From Pseudomonas azerbaijanoccidentalis (GTDB lineage: Bacteria > Pseudomonadota > Gammaproteobacteria > Pseudomonadales > Pseudomonadaceae), in the NCBI RefSeq assembly GCF_019145495.1, contig NZ_JAHSTU010000012.1:62001-126000 (forward strand): a DNA stretch of 64,000 bases. Direction: 5' to 3'. The notes below the pieces were generated by a model, which searched no databases, was not told where the DNA came from, and saw only the letters and a list, made by a program, of their open reading frames with translations. Position 1 is the stretch's first letter. Every line of letters starts with the position of its first letter. The translations under genes and the position numbers were made by a program. This document shows positions 1-8,649 of this stretch, one piece after another.

Positions 1-400
1 AAAAATTGCGCCCGACGAAGCTGTCGTGTTTGTCCCAATTGGATGCCGCCAGCGTCTTGCCCGTGGTGTCCATCAGGTACATGACTTCGGCGCCGGTCTG
101 GGCGCTGATGTTTTTCAGCAGGCGGTTGGCATTGCCTTGGGTGACGCTGTCGTCGGGAGCGCCGAGCACGGCGCGCAGGGCCGGCAGATCACCCAGAATC
201 TGCGGCAACACTTCGTAGCGATGCAAGGTGCCCAGCAGGTTGGCGACGTAGAGGTCGAGCGTCTGCCGGTTCTGCCCGGCCAGTTCGCTGCGGTAGTAGC
301 GTTCGGCCAAATGCTCAAGCGGCCACAGTAACGGCGCCAGGCACAGTGCGAGCAGGGCCAGGCTGCGCCAACGGGGTCTGCGGGGGAGGGTCGGAGTCAT
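1..400 (-). CDS. DctB-like C4-dicarboxylate sensor histidine kinase, N-terminal part
   Basis: The gene starts at ATG 398-400 on the minus strand and runs off the left edge of the window, so only about 133 residues are visible. The protein opens with a basic stretch and one membrane segment (about residues 10-28). An extracytoplasmic segment follows, containing 'ERYYRSELAGQNRQTLDLY', 'LDLYVANLLGTLHRYEVLP' and 'TGKTLAASNWDKHDSFVGRNF'. The layout (membrane anchor, helical linker, then a double-PAS sensor ending in a GRNF-type motif) is typical of DctB kinases, which sense succinate, fumarate or malate and activate sigma-54 dependent dctA through DctD. The kinase core lies outside the window, so the family call rests on the sensor domain alone. 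Other dCache-type kinases are possible. Confidence 0.7.
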   Translation of the reverse strand, partial: MTPTLPRRPRWRSLALLALCLAPLLWPLEHLAERYYRSELAGQNRQTLDLYVANLLGTLHRYEVLPQILGDLPALRAVLGAPDDSVTQGNANRLLKNISAQTGAEVMYLMDTTGKTLAASNWDKHDSFVGRNF

Positions 401-436
401 GAGCATCGAGCGCCTGTGGATATCGACGCATTATGC

Positions 437-982
437 CTAGGCAAAGACGTCGGCGTCCTTGAAGAGTACAGCGTTCTGATCCCTGGCCGACAGTTGTGGT
501 GGGCTGTCCAGATGCCAATCAATGGCCAGGTCCGGATCGTCCCAGCGGATGCTGCGTTCGGCGGTCGGGTTGTAATAGTCGGTGGTCTTGTACAGGCACT
601 CGGCACATTCACTCAACACCACAAACCCATGAGCAAAGCCTTCTGGTATCCACATTTGACGGCGGTTTTCAGCGGACAGGTGCACGGCGACCCATTTGCC
701 GAAGTGCGGCGAACTGCGGCGGATGTCCACCGCCACGTCGAGCATTTCGCCTGAGATGACGCGCACCAGTTTGCCCTGAGTGTTTTGCAGTTGGTAATGC
801 AGGCCCCGAAGCACGCCTTTCTTTGAGTGCGAATGATTGTCCTGGACGAACACCGGGCTCATTCCCGTGGCTGCTTGGAAAGCCTGGGTATTGAAACTCT
901 CGAAAAAAAAGCCACGTTCATCTCCCATGACGGTCGGTTCGATGATCAGCACCCCGGGCAGGTCGGTGGTGACGGCTTTCAT
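437..982 (-). CDS. rfbC: dTDP-4-dehydrorhamnose 3,5-epimerase (RfbC/RmlC)
   Basis: A 181-aa protein with the full RmlC cupin. It has 'DERGFFFESF' near residue 22, 'VQDNHSHSKKGVLRGLHYQ' with the catalytic His of the GLHYQ motif, 'GEMLDVAVDIRRSSPHFGKW', and 'WIPEGFAHGF' around residue 110. Length matches the family (about 180 aa). It epimerises dTDP-4-keto-6-deoxyglucose at C3 and C5 on the way to dTDP-L-rhamnose for LPS or exopolysaccharide. I chose ATG 980-982 because a GGAGAA ribosome site lies just upstream and the family starts here; an in-frame extension upstream has no conserved sequence. It stands alone, without rfbA, rfbB or rfbD nearby, so it may complement a sugar cluster elsewhere. 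Confidence 0.88.
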   Translation of the reverse strand: MKAVTTDLPGVLIIEPTVMGDERGFFFESFNTQAFQAATGMSPVFVQDNHSHSKKGVLRGLHYQLQNTQGKLVRVISGEMLDVAVDIRRSSPHFGKWVAVHLSAENRRQMWIPEGFAHGFVVLSECAECLYKTTDYYNPTAERSIRWDDPDLAIDWHLDSPPQLSARDQNAVLFKDADVFA

Positions 983-1113
983 GGCTTTCTCCAGCAGTGG
1001 GTGTAATGCCCGACATTCTTGCGCATGGGGCCGATCGAAGCGAGGGGTGGGGGTTGCGTATCGCCCGAAGCAGTGGCGATATAGGCGCCTGATAAAATTT
1101 CCGAGGTCGTTGT

Positions 1114-4026
1114 ATGCCGCTCGCCACGCTGATTCATCGCGCCAGTTTGCCCAGCCCGCAAGTGTCTGCGGAGCAAGCGCTAAAGCTGCTGGAGGAACAT
1201 TACGGGTTGAGCGCAAGGTTGCAGGCGCTTGGCAGTCAGCAGGACCTCAACTACCGCGTCGACAGCGATCAGGGGCGTTTTGTCCTGAAAATCTGTCGGG
1301 GCGATTATTCGGCGTTGGAGTTGCAAGCCCAGCATGCCGGACTCAAACATTTGGCACAGCACCCGGATGTGCACGTGCCACGGGTGATCACGGCGAAAAA
1401 CGGTGCCGATCTGCTTTCCCTGGAAGTCGCAGGCCAAGCGGTGCATGTGCGCCTGATGGATTACATTGAAGGTCAGTCGTTAACACACCTTGAGTACTTC
1501 AACCCCACCGTGGTGGCCGGTTTCGGTCGCTTGTGCGGCGAGATGGACCTGGCACTGGCGGATTTCGACCATGCGGGGCTGGCGCGCACGCTGCAATGGG
1601 ATGCACGCCACGCACAGGCGCTGATCGCGCATTTGCTGCCGGTCATTCAGGACGAAAACCAGCGTCGGCTGATTGCCGAAGCAGCCGATCAGGCCGAACG
1701 GCATCTGCAGCCCTTGGAAGCCAAGTTGCCGGTGCAGGCCATTCACATGGACATCACCGACGACAACGTGGTGTGGCAGCGTGACGCCCAACGTCATTGG
1801 CAGCTGCAAGGCGTGATCGATTTCGGCGACCTGGTGCGCACCTGGCGCATCACTGATTTGTCGGTGACCTGCGCTGCGCTGTTGCATCACGGTGAAGGCG
1901 ATCCGTTTTGTATCTTGCCGGCGGTGCAGGCGTATCACGCGGTCAATCCACTGACCCATGAAGAGTTGCAGGCGCTGTGGCCGCTGATCGTCGCCCGTGC
2001 CGCAGTGCTGGTGCTCAGCGGTGAACAGCAGGTCAGCATCGACCCGGGCAACACTTACAGCCGCGACAACCTGGCCCATGAGTGGGAAATTTTCCGCGTA
2101 GCGACCTCGGTGCCGCTGGCGCTGATGGAAGCAGCCATCCTGACGGCGGTTGGCCAGGGCCTGCCGAATATTGCCAGCGAAGGCTTTGCGCCGTTGCTGC
2201 CGAGCCTGGTCGGACGGGAGTTTGCCCTGATTGACCTGGGTGTCCTCAGCCCGCACTTCGAGGCCGGTAACTGGGAGCAGGAAGGCACCGACCAGCGCTT
2301 GCTCGACGAAGCTGGCGCCGTGCACGGTCTGGCAGCCAGCCGCTACGGGCAGTATCGGCTGTCGCGCACGCGCCCGGACAGCGCCGCCGAACCGGACACG
2401 TGCCCGCTGCACGTCGAGTTGCGTGTGCCCGACGGCACCACGGTCGAGGCGCCGTTTGCCGGCGTGGTTCATCAGCCGTTGCCGGGTGTGTTGCAACTCG
2501 ACGGCCCGCAACTGAGCGTGCGGCTGTGGGGCGTCACGCCGTCACTGCATGCCGGTGCGGCGCTGGTCAAAGGCCAGGTGCTGGGCTCGGTCGGTGGACC
2601 GCTGATTGTGCAGTTGTGCCGAGGCGCTTCATTCAGTGCACCTCTGTTTTGTACCCCTTCACGCGCGCTTGCCTGGCAGGCGTTGTGCCCATCACCGGCT
2701 GCGTTACTGGGGCTGGCCTGCGATGCTGAAGCAGAGCTCGACTCAAAAACCTTGCTGGCTCGCCGTGACGCCAGTTTCGCCCGCACGCAAAAACACTATT
2801 ACGTCGATCCGCCGCGCATCGAGCGTGGCTGGCGCAACCACTTGATCGACATGCAGGGCCGCTCTTACCTCGACATGCTCAACAACGTCGCGGTGCTCGG
2901 GCACGGTCATCCGCGCATGGCCGCCGTGACCAGTCGCCAGTGGTCGCTGCTCAACACCAACTCACGGTTCAACTATGCGGCGGTTGCCGAGTTCTCCGAG
3001 CGCTTGCTGAAACTGGCGCCGGACTCCATGGACCGGGTGTTCCTGGTCAACAGCGGCAGTGAGGCCAATGACTTGGCGATCCGCCTGGCATGGGCTTACA
3101 GCGGCGGACGCGACATGCTCAGCGTGCTGGAGGCTTATCACGGCTGGACCGTCGGCGCGGACGCGGTATCGACGTCGATTGCCGACAACCCCAAGGCCTT
3201 GAGCAGCCGTCCGGACTGGGTGCACCCGGTGACCGCGCCGAACACCTATCGCGGTGAGTTCCGTGGGCCGGACAGCGCGCCGGACTACGTGCGCAGCGTT
3301 GAACACAACCTGGCAAAAATCGCCGAGCAAAAACGCCAGCTGGCCGGTTTCATCTGTGAGCCGGTGTATGGCAATGCCGGCGGCATCTCGCTGCCGCCGG
3401 GTTACCTGAAGCAGGTGTATGCCATGGTCCGCGCCCAGGGCGGTGTGTGCATTGCCGACGAAGTACAGGTCGGTTACGGGCGCATGGGCCATTTCTTCTG
3501 GGGTTTCGAAGAGCAGGGCGTGGTGCCGGACATCATCACCATGGCCAAGGGCATGGGCAACGGTCAGCCATTGGGCGCCGTGATCACTCGCCGCGAAATC
3601 GCCGAAGCGCTGGAGGCTGAAGGCTATTTCTTCTCGTCGGCCGGCGGCAGTCCGGTGAGTTGCCAGGTCGGCATGGCAGTGCTGGATGTGATGGAAGAAG
3701 AAAAACTCTGGGAGAACGCCCAGGTTGTTGGCGGGTACTTCAAGGAGCGCCTGGAAGCGCTGATCGATATTCATCCGTTAGTCGGCGCGGTCCACGGTTC
3801 GGGCTTCTATCTGGGCGTTGAGTTGATCCGCAACCGCGAGACCCTGGAGCCGGCCACTGAAGAAACCACGGCGCTGTGCGATCGCTTGCGTGAGTTGGGG
3901 ATTTTCATGCAGCCGACCGGTGATTACTTGAACGTGCTGAAGATCAAACCGCCGATGGTCACCTCGCGCCAGAGCGTGGATTTCTTCGTCGACATGCTTT
4001 CGAAGGTGCTCGACGAAGGCCTCTGA
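1114..4026 (+). CDS. Three-domain aminotransferase: APH-like kinase + M23-like + class III aminotransferase
   Basis: A 970-aa fusion. Residues about 20-330 resemble the aminoglycoside/choline phosphotransferase fold, with the catalytic loop HxDxxxxN at H211/D213/N218 and 'GVIDFGDLVRTW' downstream. Residues about 425-520 resemble a small beta-rich M23/biotinyl-like domain ('LPGVLQLDGPQLSVRLWG'). Residues about 550-970 are a class III PLP aminotransferase, with 'CIADEVQVGYGRMG' (D782) and 'ITMAKGMGNGQPLG', where K812 is the expected PLP lysine. Such fusions resemble the ethanolamine-phosphate/hydroxylysine-phosphate lyase (AGXT2L) branch joined to a kinase, so phosphorylation of an amino alcohol followed by PLP chemistry is a reasonable inference. 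It sits just upstream of aguBA, which hints at amine catabolism. The real substrate is unknown. Confidence 0.8.
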   Translation: MPLATLIHRASLPSPQVSAEQALKLLEEHYGLSARLQALGSQQDLNYRVDSDQGRFVLKICRGDYSALELQAQHAGLKHLAQHPDVHVPRVITAKNGADLLSLEVAGQAVHVRLMDYIEGQSLTHLEYFNPTVVAGFGRLCGEMDLALADFDHAGLARTLQWDARHAQALIAHLLPVIQDENQRRLIAEAADQAERHLQPLEAKLPVQAIHMDITDDNVVWQRDAQRHWQLQGVIDFGDLVRTWRITDLSVTCAALLHHGEGDPFCILPAVQAYHAVNPLTHEELQALWPLIVARAAVLVLSGEQQVSIDPGNTYSRDNLAHEWEIFRVATSVPLALMEAAILTAVGQGLPNIASEGFAPLLPSLVGREFALIDLGVLSPHFEAGNWEQEGTDQRLLDEAGAVHGLAASRYGQYRLSRTRPDSAAEPDTCPLHVELRVPDGTTVEAPFAGVVHQPLPGVLQLDGPQLSVRLWGVTPSLHAGAALVKGQVLGSVGGPLIVQLCRGASFSAPLFCTPSRALAWQALCPSPAALLGLACDAEAELDSKTLLARRDASFARTQKHYYVDPPRIERGWRNHLIDMQGRSYLDMLNNVAVLGHGHPRMAAVTSRQWSLLNTNSRFNYAAVAEFSERLLKLAPDSMDRVFLVNSGSEANDLAIRLAWAYSGGRDMLSVLEAYHGWTVGADAVSTSIADNPKALSSRPDWVHPVTAPNTYRGEFRGPDSAPDYVRSVEHNLAKIAEQKRQLAGFICEPVYGNAGGISLPPGYLKQVYAMVRAQGGVCIADEVQVGYGRMGHFFWGFEEQGVVPDIITMAKGMGNGQPLGAVITRREIAEALEAEGYFFSSAGGSPVSCQVGMAVLDVMEEEKLWENAQVVGGYFKERLEALIDIHPLVGAVHGSGFYLGVELIRNRETLEPATEETTALCDRLRELGIFMQPTGDYLNVLKIKPPMVTSRQSVDFFVDMLSKVLDEGL

Positions 4027-4033
4027 TCCTCCC

Positions 4034-4127
4034 CTGTAGGAGCTGCCGCAGGCTGCGATCTTTTGATTTTTCTTTGCCATTCATGGCGCTGAAGATCAAA
4101 AGATCGCAGCTTTCGGCAGCTCCTACA
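4034..4127. repeat. REP-type inverted pair (family A)
   Basis: Two head-to-head copies of the sequence 'TGTAGGAGCTGCCGcAGGCTG' with 'CGATCTTTTGATTTT', separated by about 20 bp. The pair lies just after the aminotransferase stop codon. The same element recurs five more times in this window (near 46.25, 52.96, 54.36, 58.41 and 63.79 kb), always between genes. It can fold into a long hairpin. Confidence 0.9.
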
Positions 4128-4143
4128 TTTTTGGGTGATAAAT

Positions 4144-4220
4144 CGATTGTTATCGGGATTAAGTGCTTAAATTTAGACGAAAGGCATATATATCGCTTTG
4201 AAAGCCGATTTTTATCGGCT
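4144..4220. promoter_or_regulatory. Repeated 13-bp operator-like motif upstream of aguBA
   Basis: The motif CGATTGTTATCGG (4144-4156) recurs as CGATTTTTATCGG (4206-4218) with one mismatch. The second copy sits inside a perfect 7-bp inverted repeat, AGCCGAT-TTTT-ATCGGCT (4203-4220). Centre-to-centre spacing is 62 bp, close to six helical turns, which would suit looping or two dimers of one regulator. The sites end 70 bp before aguB. No regulator gene such as aguR is present in the window, so the binding protein is unknown. Confidence 0.5.
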
Positions 4221-4289
4221 ATAAAGTCGCCACTGCCAGGGTGTGGATAACCACGCTCGCCCGTCAAAGCACTTGCCCGGAGATGATCC

Positions 4290-5168
4290 ATGAGCCGTAT
4301 CGTTACCGTCGCCGCCACTCAGATGGCCTGTTCCTGGGACCTTGAAGGCAACATCGAAGTGGCCGAAAGGCTGGTCCGTGAAGCCGCCGCCAAAGGCGCG
4401 CAGATCATCCTGATCCAGGAACTGTTCGAGGCGCCGTACTTCTGCCAGAAGCCGAACCCCGATTACCTGCAACTGGCCACGACGGTTGAAGACAACGTCG
4501 CCATCAAGCATTTCCAGAAAGTCGCCAAGGAACTGCAAGTGGTGCTGCCGATCAGCTTCTACGAGTTGGCCGGTCGCGCGCGTTTCAACAGCATTGCGAT
4601 CATCGATGCCGACGGCAGCAACCTCGGGATTTATCGTAAAAGTCATATCCCGGACGGCCCTGGCTACCACGAAAAGTATTACTTCAACCCGGGCGACACC
4701 GGTTTCAAGGTGTGGAACACCCGTTACGCGAAAATCGGCGTGGGTATCTGTTGGGACCAGTGGTTCCCTGAAGCCGCGCGCAGCATGGCGCTGCAAGGTG
4801 CGGAAATCCTGTTCTACCCGACCGCCATCGGCAGCGAGCCGCACGACAAGACCATTTCGTCCCGTGACCACTGGCAGCGCGTGCAACAGGGCCATGCCGG
4901 CGCCAACCTGATGCCGCTGATCGCCAGCAACCGCATCGGCAACGAAGAGCAGGACGGTTACGACATTACCTTCTACGGTTCGTCGTTTATCGCCAACCAG
5001 TTCGGCGAGAAAGTGCAGGAACTCAACGAGACCGAAGAGGGCGTGCTCGTGCACAGCTTCGACCTCGACAAACTCGAACACACACGTAGCGCTTGGGGCT
5101 CCTTCCGCGATCGTCGCCCGAACCTGTATGGTGCTATCAAAACCCTCGACGGATCCCTGGAGTCCTGA
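4290..5168 (+). CDS. aguB: N-carbamoylputrescine amidase
   Basis: A 292-aa nitrilase-superfamily enzyme, the length I recall for Pseudomonas AguB. It hydrolyses N-carbamoylputrescine to putrescine, CO2 and ammonia in the arginine decarboxylase route. The catalytic Glu-Lys-Cys triad is visible: E44 in 'ILIQELFEAPYF', K117 in 'IYRKSHIPDG', C154 in 'VGICWDQWFPE'. The start ATG follows 'CGGAGATGATCC', a good ribosome site. aguA starts five bases after its stop codon, so the two genes are surely co-transcribed and catalyse consecutive steps. Confidence 0.95.
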   Translation: MSRIVTVAATQMACSWDLEGNIEVAERLVREAAAKGAQIILIQELFEAPYFCQKPNPDYLQLATTVEDNVAIKHFQKVAKELQVVLPISFYELAGRARFNSIAIIDADGSNLGIYRKSHIPDGPGYHEKYYFNPGDTGFKVWNTRYAKIGVGICWDQWFPEAARSMALQGAEILFYPTAIGSEPHDKTISSRDHWQRVQQGHAGANLMPLIASNRIGNEEQDGYDITFYGSSFIANQFGEKVQELNETEEGVLVHSFDLDKLEHTRSAWGSFRDRRPNLYGAIKTLDGSLES

Positions 5169-5173
5169 CTGCC

Positions 5174-6280
5174 ATGACCACTTTGAACAGCACCCCTCGC
5201 GCAGACGGCTTTTACATGCCGGCCGAGTGGGCACCGCAAACCCAGACCTGGATGATCTGGCCAGAGCGCCCGGACAACTGGCGCCTGGGCGGCAAACCGG
5301 CGCAAGCCGCGCACGTGGCGGTGGCCAAGGCCATCGCTCGTTTCGAACCGGTGACCGTCGCGGTTTCCGCCGGCCAGTACGAAAACGCCCGTGCGCGCCT
5401 CGATGTGCCGAATATTCGCGTTGTCGAGATGTCCAGCGACGACGCCTGGGTTCGCGACACCGGTCCGACGTTCGTTATCAATAACAATGGCGAAGTCCGT
5501 GGCGTGAACTGGGATTTCAACGCCTGGGGCGGCTTCGACGGCGGCCTGTATTCGCCGTGGAACCGCGATTCGCAGGTGGGCGGCAAGATCTGCGAGATCG
5601 AACGCAGCCCGCGCTATCGCACCGAAGGTTTCGTGCTCGAAGGTGGTTCGATCCATGTCGACGGCGAAGGCACGCTGATCACCACCGAAGAATGCCTGCT
5701 CAACCGCAACCGTAACCCGCACCTGAACCGCGCCGACATCGAAGCGGTGCTCAGCGCTAATTTGTCTGTGGATAAAATCATCTGGCTGCCGGACGGTTTG
5801 TTCAACGACGAAACCGATGGCCATGTGGATAACTTCTGCTGCTACGTGCGCCCGGGTGAAGTGCTGTTGGCCTGGACCGACGACCCGCAAGACCCGAACT
5901 ACCCCCGCTGCCAGGCGGCCATGAAAGTGCTGCAAAGCAGCACCGACGCGAAAGGGCGCCCGTTCACGGTGCACAAAATGCCGATTCCGGGGCCGCTGTA
6001 CGCGACCGAGGAAGAATGCGCCGGTGTCGATCCGGTGGATGGCTCCCAGGAACGCAATCCGTCGGTGCGTCTGGCCGGCTCCTATGTGAACTTCCTGATC
6101 GTCAACGGCGGCATCATTGCACCGAGCTTCGACGACCCGTTTGATGGTCCAGCAAAAGAGATTTTGCAGAACCTGTTCCCACAGCACGAAGTCGTCATGG
6201 TGCCGGGCCGCGAACTGTTACTGGGTGGCGGCAATATCCACTGCCTTACCCAGCAACAGCCGGCACCGCACAAAGAGTGA
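5174..6280 (+). CDS. aguA: Agmatine deiminase
   Basis: A 368-aa protein of the guanidino-group-modifying (pentein) family that converts agmatine to N-carbamoylputrescine and ammonia. The N terminus has 'FYMPAEWAPQTQTWMIWPE'. The middle has 'DDAWVRDTGPTFV' and 'EGGSIHVDGEG', and the active-site Cys C357 lies in 'LLLGGGNIHCLTQQQ'. Length and Cys position match the Pseudomonas enzyme. The start at 5174 is chosen because it follows the aguB stop by five bases and gives the family N terminus; a longer frame beginning inside aguB is not plausible. Agmatine is thus turned to putrescine by the pair aguA then aguB. Confidence 0.95.
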   Translation: MTTLNSTPRADGFYMPAEWAPQTQTWMIWPERPDNWRLGGKPAQAAHVAVAKAIARFEPVTVAVSAGQYENARARLDVPNIRVVEMSSDDAWVRDTGPTFVINNNGEVRGVNWDFNAWGGFDGGLYSPWNRDSQVGGKICEIERSPRYRTEGFVLEGGSIHVDGEGTLITTEECLLNRNRNPHLNRADIEAVLSANLSVDKIIWLPDGLFNDETDGHVDNFCCYVRPGEVLLAWTDDPQDPNYPRCQAAMKVLQSSTDAKGRPFTVHKMPIPGPLYATEEECAGVDPVDGSQERNPSVRLAGSYVNFLIVNGGIIAPSFDDPFDGPAKEILQNLFPQHEVVMVPGRELLLGGGNIHCLTQQQPAPHKE

Positions 6281-6350
6281 GTGCAGTTGTAACAGCTTGA
6301 GTTGAATGCAAAATCGGTAAGGCAAACGTTTTCGCGTGATGTCATGCCCC

Positions 6351-6385
6351 AAGCCCGCAGCCCTTAAGGACTGCGGGCTTTTTTG
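6351..6385 (+). terminator. Rho-independent terminator after aguA
   Basis: GCCCGCAG-cccttaagga-CTGCGGGC hairpin followed by a run of six T. It closes the aguBA unit. Confidence 0.85.
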
Positions 6386-6524
6386 TATCCGCTTGTCGAC
6401 AGTTCGGAAACATTGGCATAGCTCTTGTATCTCCACCGATGCATAACAGGGAGGGGAGAACTGCGATGTTCTGTCATAAACCTTGGATAAGTTAGCCGCT
6501 CACAAACCGGGAGAGAGCGCTGAA

Positions 6525-6737
6525 ATGAACGCCGAAGTGAACGTTGTGAGCGAGCGGGCGTTGCATCCCCTGGCAGTAAATGGCGAATCGCTCCAGATCC
6601 TGGCGCACTGGTTCAAGTCCAATGGAACGCGTCCGATCAGTGAAACTGATCCGCGCCGGACGATGATCGAGCGCTACCCCGCTGGTCTATTCAGCGAAGC
6701 GGAACTGGATGCGTTGTGGGATGTGATCGAAGGATAA
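6525..6737 (+). CDS. Small conserved-looking protein of unknown function
   Basis: A 70-aa, soluble, mildly acidic protein. The ATG at 6525 follows GGGAGAGAG at a suitable distance; a longer frame from a TTG upstream has no such site. The protein reads 'LAHWFKSNGTRPISETDPRR' in the middle and ends with 'FSEAELDALWDVIEG'. No catalytic or metal motif is seen. It is a single-gene unit: a terminator precedes it and another follows about 25 bases after its stop codon. Codon use looks like the host's. I do not recognise the family. Confidence 0.65.
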   Translation: MNAEVNVVSERALHPLAVNGESLQILAHWFKSNGTRPISETDPRRTMIERYPAGLFSEAELDALWDVIEG

Positions 6738-6762
6738 GAAGAAAAACAACGGATTGATAAGG

Positions 6763-6797
6763 AAAAAGCGCTGCCGGGAAGGCGGCGCTTTTTTTTC
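6763..6797 (+). terminator. Terminator after the 70-aa gene
   Basis: AGCGC-GCC/GGC-GCGCT hairpin followed by eight T. Confidence 0.85.
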
Positions 6798-6928
6798 GCG
6801 TTTTTCATGGCCACTGGATCGTAAATGGGGCGAGCCTGCGAAATTGAGTTGAGAAACACAGTTCGGTTGATTGTTTCTGCCACGCAAAGCATATTCTTAG
6901 ATGATTTTCGCCTAATTACAGACGATTC

Positions 6929-7006
6929 ATGAAATTGACACATGGTCGAGTGCGCAGCTACGATTCGGCCCAACGCCTGTGGCAAACCGCCATGTCCAAA
7001 AAATAA
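6929..7006 (+). other. Possible 25-aa leader ORF or small RNA ahead of a terminator
   Basis: An ATG-to-TAA frame encodes 25 residues starting MKLTHGRVRSYDSAQRLW and ends directly before the terminator at 7007. It has no clear ribosome site. The segment 6900-7048 could equally be a short transcript that stops before the porin gene. Neither reading is proven. Confidence 0.25.
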
Positions 7007-7048
7007 GAAAAAGGCCCGCCACGAGAACTCGTGTGCGGGCCTTTTTGT
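7007..7048 (+). terminator. Strong terminator upstream of the porin gene
   Basis: AAAAAGGCCCGC-acgag-aa-ctcgt-GCGGGCCTTTTT hairpin with a T-run. It lies 80 bases before the porin start, so it must end a short transcript from the 6.8-7.0 kb gap or act as an attenuator. Confidence 0.8.
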
Positions 7049-7129
7049 TTGCGGAACGAAAAAAGAGCGCGATAGTGCCGTTTCAGCCGTTCGACACAGC
7101 GCGTTTCAACCCGTAATAAGGAAAACAAA

Positions 7130-8434
7130 ATGTTGAACAAGCGAATCAGTCTGATCGCTCTGGGGATTTTGAGCGCTACACAGGCTATGGCTAACGACCA
7201 GGCCGAATCCAAGGGATTTGTTGAAGACAGCAGCCTCAAAGTGCTGCTGCGCAATGCTTACATGAACCGTGACTACAAGAACGGTAACGACGACAAATCC
7301 GAGTGGGGCCAAGCGGCCATCGGTACGTTCTCGTCCGGTTTCACCCAAGGCACCGTCGGTGTGGGTGTGGATGCGTTCGGTCTGTACGCACTCAATCTGG
7401 AGCGCAATGAAGGTCGCAGCGGTGCTCAAGGCATCGACTTCTTCAAGCGTGGTTCCAGTGGCGAACCTGCCGACGACTTGTCCAAGGGCGGTGCGGCGGT
7501 CAAATTCCGTCTTTCCAGCACAACCCTGACCTACGGCGACCAGATGCCGGCGCTGCCGGTATTGAGCTACGACAACGTGCGTCTGCTGCCGGAAAGCTAC
7601 ACCGGTACATTGATCACCTCCAAGGAGATCAAGGGCCTGGAATTGAACGCCGGTCGCTTCACCGCCGAATCGCGCAAAAGCGCTGAAGGCCGTGACAGCG
7701 GTGGCTTGAAGTCGATCAACGTGTTGGGCGGTAGCTACCAGTTCACCGAGCAATTCAAGGCTTCCTTGTACGCTTCCGACGTAGAAGACGTGCTGAAGAA
7801 GCAATACGTGAACGCGAACTACGTGTTCCCGATCGATAAGGATCAGTCCCTGACCCTGGACTTCAACGGCTACCGTACCAAGCTGGACAGTTCCTATGTC
7901 CGCGAAAATACCGTACCTGGCGAAAGCATCGTCACCGGCGACGACAACAAGATCTGGAGCCTGGCAGCCACCTTCGCCACCGGCGCGCACTCTTTCACGC
8001 TCGCGCACCAGCGCAGCACCGGCGACAGCAACCTGGGCTATGCCTACGGCGGCTACCAGAAAGACCAACACCGCGTCGGTGACGGTGGCAACACCATCTA
8101 CCTGGCGAACTCCTACTGGTCCGACTTCAACGCCGAAGACGAACGCAGCTGGCAACTGGGCTACGGCCTGGACTTCAGCACCTTCGGTGTTCCAGGCCTG
8201 AGCTACAACTTCGCTTACGTGCGCGGTGACAACATCACCACCTCCACCAGCGAAGGCGGCACCGAGCGTGAAATCTTCAACCAGTTCAAATACGTCGTAC
8301 AAAGCGGCCCGGCCAAAGACCTCAGCGTGAAACTGCGCAGCTCAATCCTGCGCGTGTCGCAGAAGTCGAGCGAGTACAACGTCAGCGGCAACGAAGTACG
8401 TGTGTTTGTGGATTACCCGATCAATATTTTCTGA
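7130..8434 (+). CDS. OprD-family outer-membrane porin
   Basis: A 434-aa protein with signal peptide 'MLNKRISLIALGILSATQAMA' cut before NDQAES. Family features follow: 'GFVEDSSLKVLLRNAYMNRD' at the start of the barrel, 'WGQAAIGTFSSGFTQGTVG', 'GLYALNLERN', 'DQMPALPVLSYDNVRLLP', and a C terminus ending in aromatic Phe ('VFVDYPINIF') as expected for BAM recognition. OprD porins form 18-stranded channels for amino acids or small acids. Location next to aguA matches the oprE position in P. aeruginosa as I recall it, so an OprE-type role is likely, but the substrate cannot be read from sequence. A terminator follows at 8467. Confidence 0.93.
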   Translation: MLNKRISLIALGILSATQAMANDQAESKGFVEDSSLKVLLRNAYMNRDYKNGNDDKSEWGQAAIGTFSSGFTQGTVGVGVDAFGLYALNLERNEGRSGAQGIDFFKRGSSGEPADDLSKGGAAVKFRLSSTTLTYGDQMPALPVLSYDNVRLLPESYTGTLITSKEIKGLELNAGRFTAESRKSAEGRDSGGLKSINVLGGSYQFTEQFKASLYASDVEDVLKKQYVNANYVFPIDKDQSLTLDFNGYRTKLDSSYVRENTVPGESIVTGDDNKIWSLAATFATGAHSFTLAHQRSTGDSNLGYAYGGYQKDQHRVGDGGNTIYLANSYWSDFNAEDERSWQLGYGLDFSTFGVPGLSYNFAYVRGDNITTSTSEGGTEREIFNQFKYVVQSGPAKDLSVKLRSSILRVSQKSSEYNVSGNEVRVFVDYPINIF

Positions 8435-8466
8435 TGATGGGTAACAAGGCCTGATGCAAGGCTAAG

Positions 8467-8503
8467 CAAAAAAGAAGCCCCGACTGGTTCGGGGCTTTTT
8501 TTG
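8467..8503 (+). terminator. Terminator after the porin gene
   Basis: AGCCCCGA-ctgg-TTCGGGGCT hairpin flanked by A and T runs. It may work in both directions. Confidence 0.85.
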
Positions 8504-8518
8504 ACTTTGAAAAAAGCT

Positions 8519-8649
8519 CATGTCGCCGAAACTCGATGTTGGGAACATGTGTTGAGAACGTGTCGTCGGCGGCGACATGTTCCAGAAACGTGTCGCAAAA
8601 ATTGAAAAATTGCGACACGTTAAGGCGTCATGTCTACACTGGCGACATG
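8519..8649. promoter_or_regulatory. Operator-like cluster of TGTCG/CGACA motifs
   Basis: Six copies of TGTCG or its complement lie in 130 bp: CATGTCGCC (8519), CGTGTCGTC (8559), GGCGACATG (8571), CGTGTCGCA (8589), TGCGACACG (8611) and GGCGACATG (8641). They form perfect inverted pairs: 8519-8527 with 8571-8579, and ACGTGTCGCAA (8588-8598) with TTGCGACACGT (8610-8620). The last copy touches the ATG of the Fic remnant. This looks like the control region of a self-regulated gene rather than a coding sequence. Confidence 0.6.
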
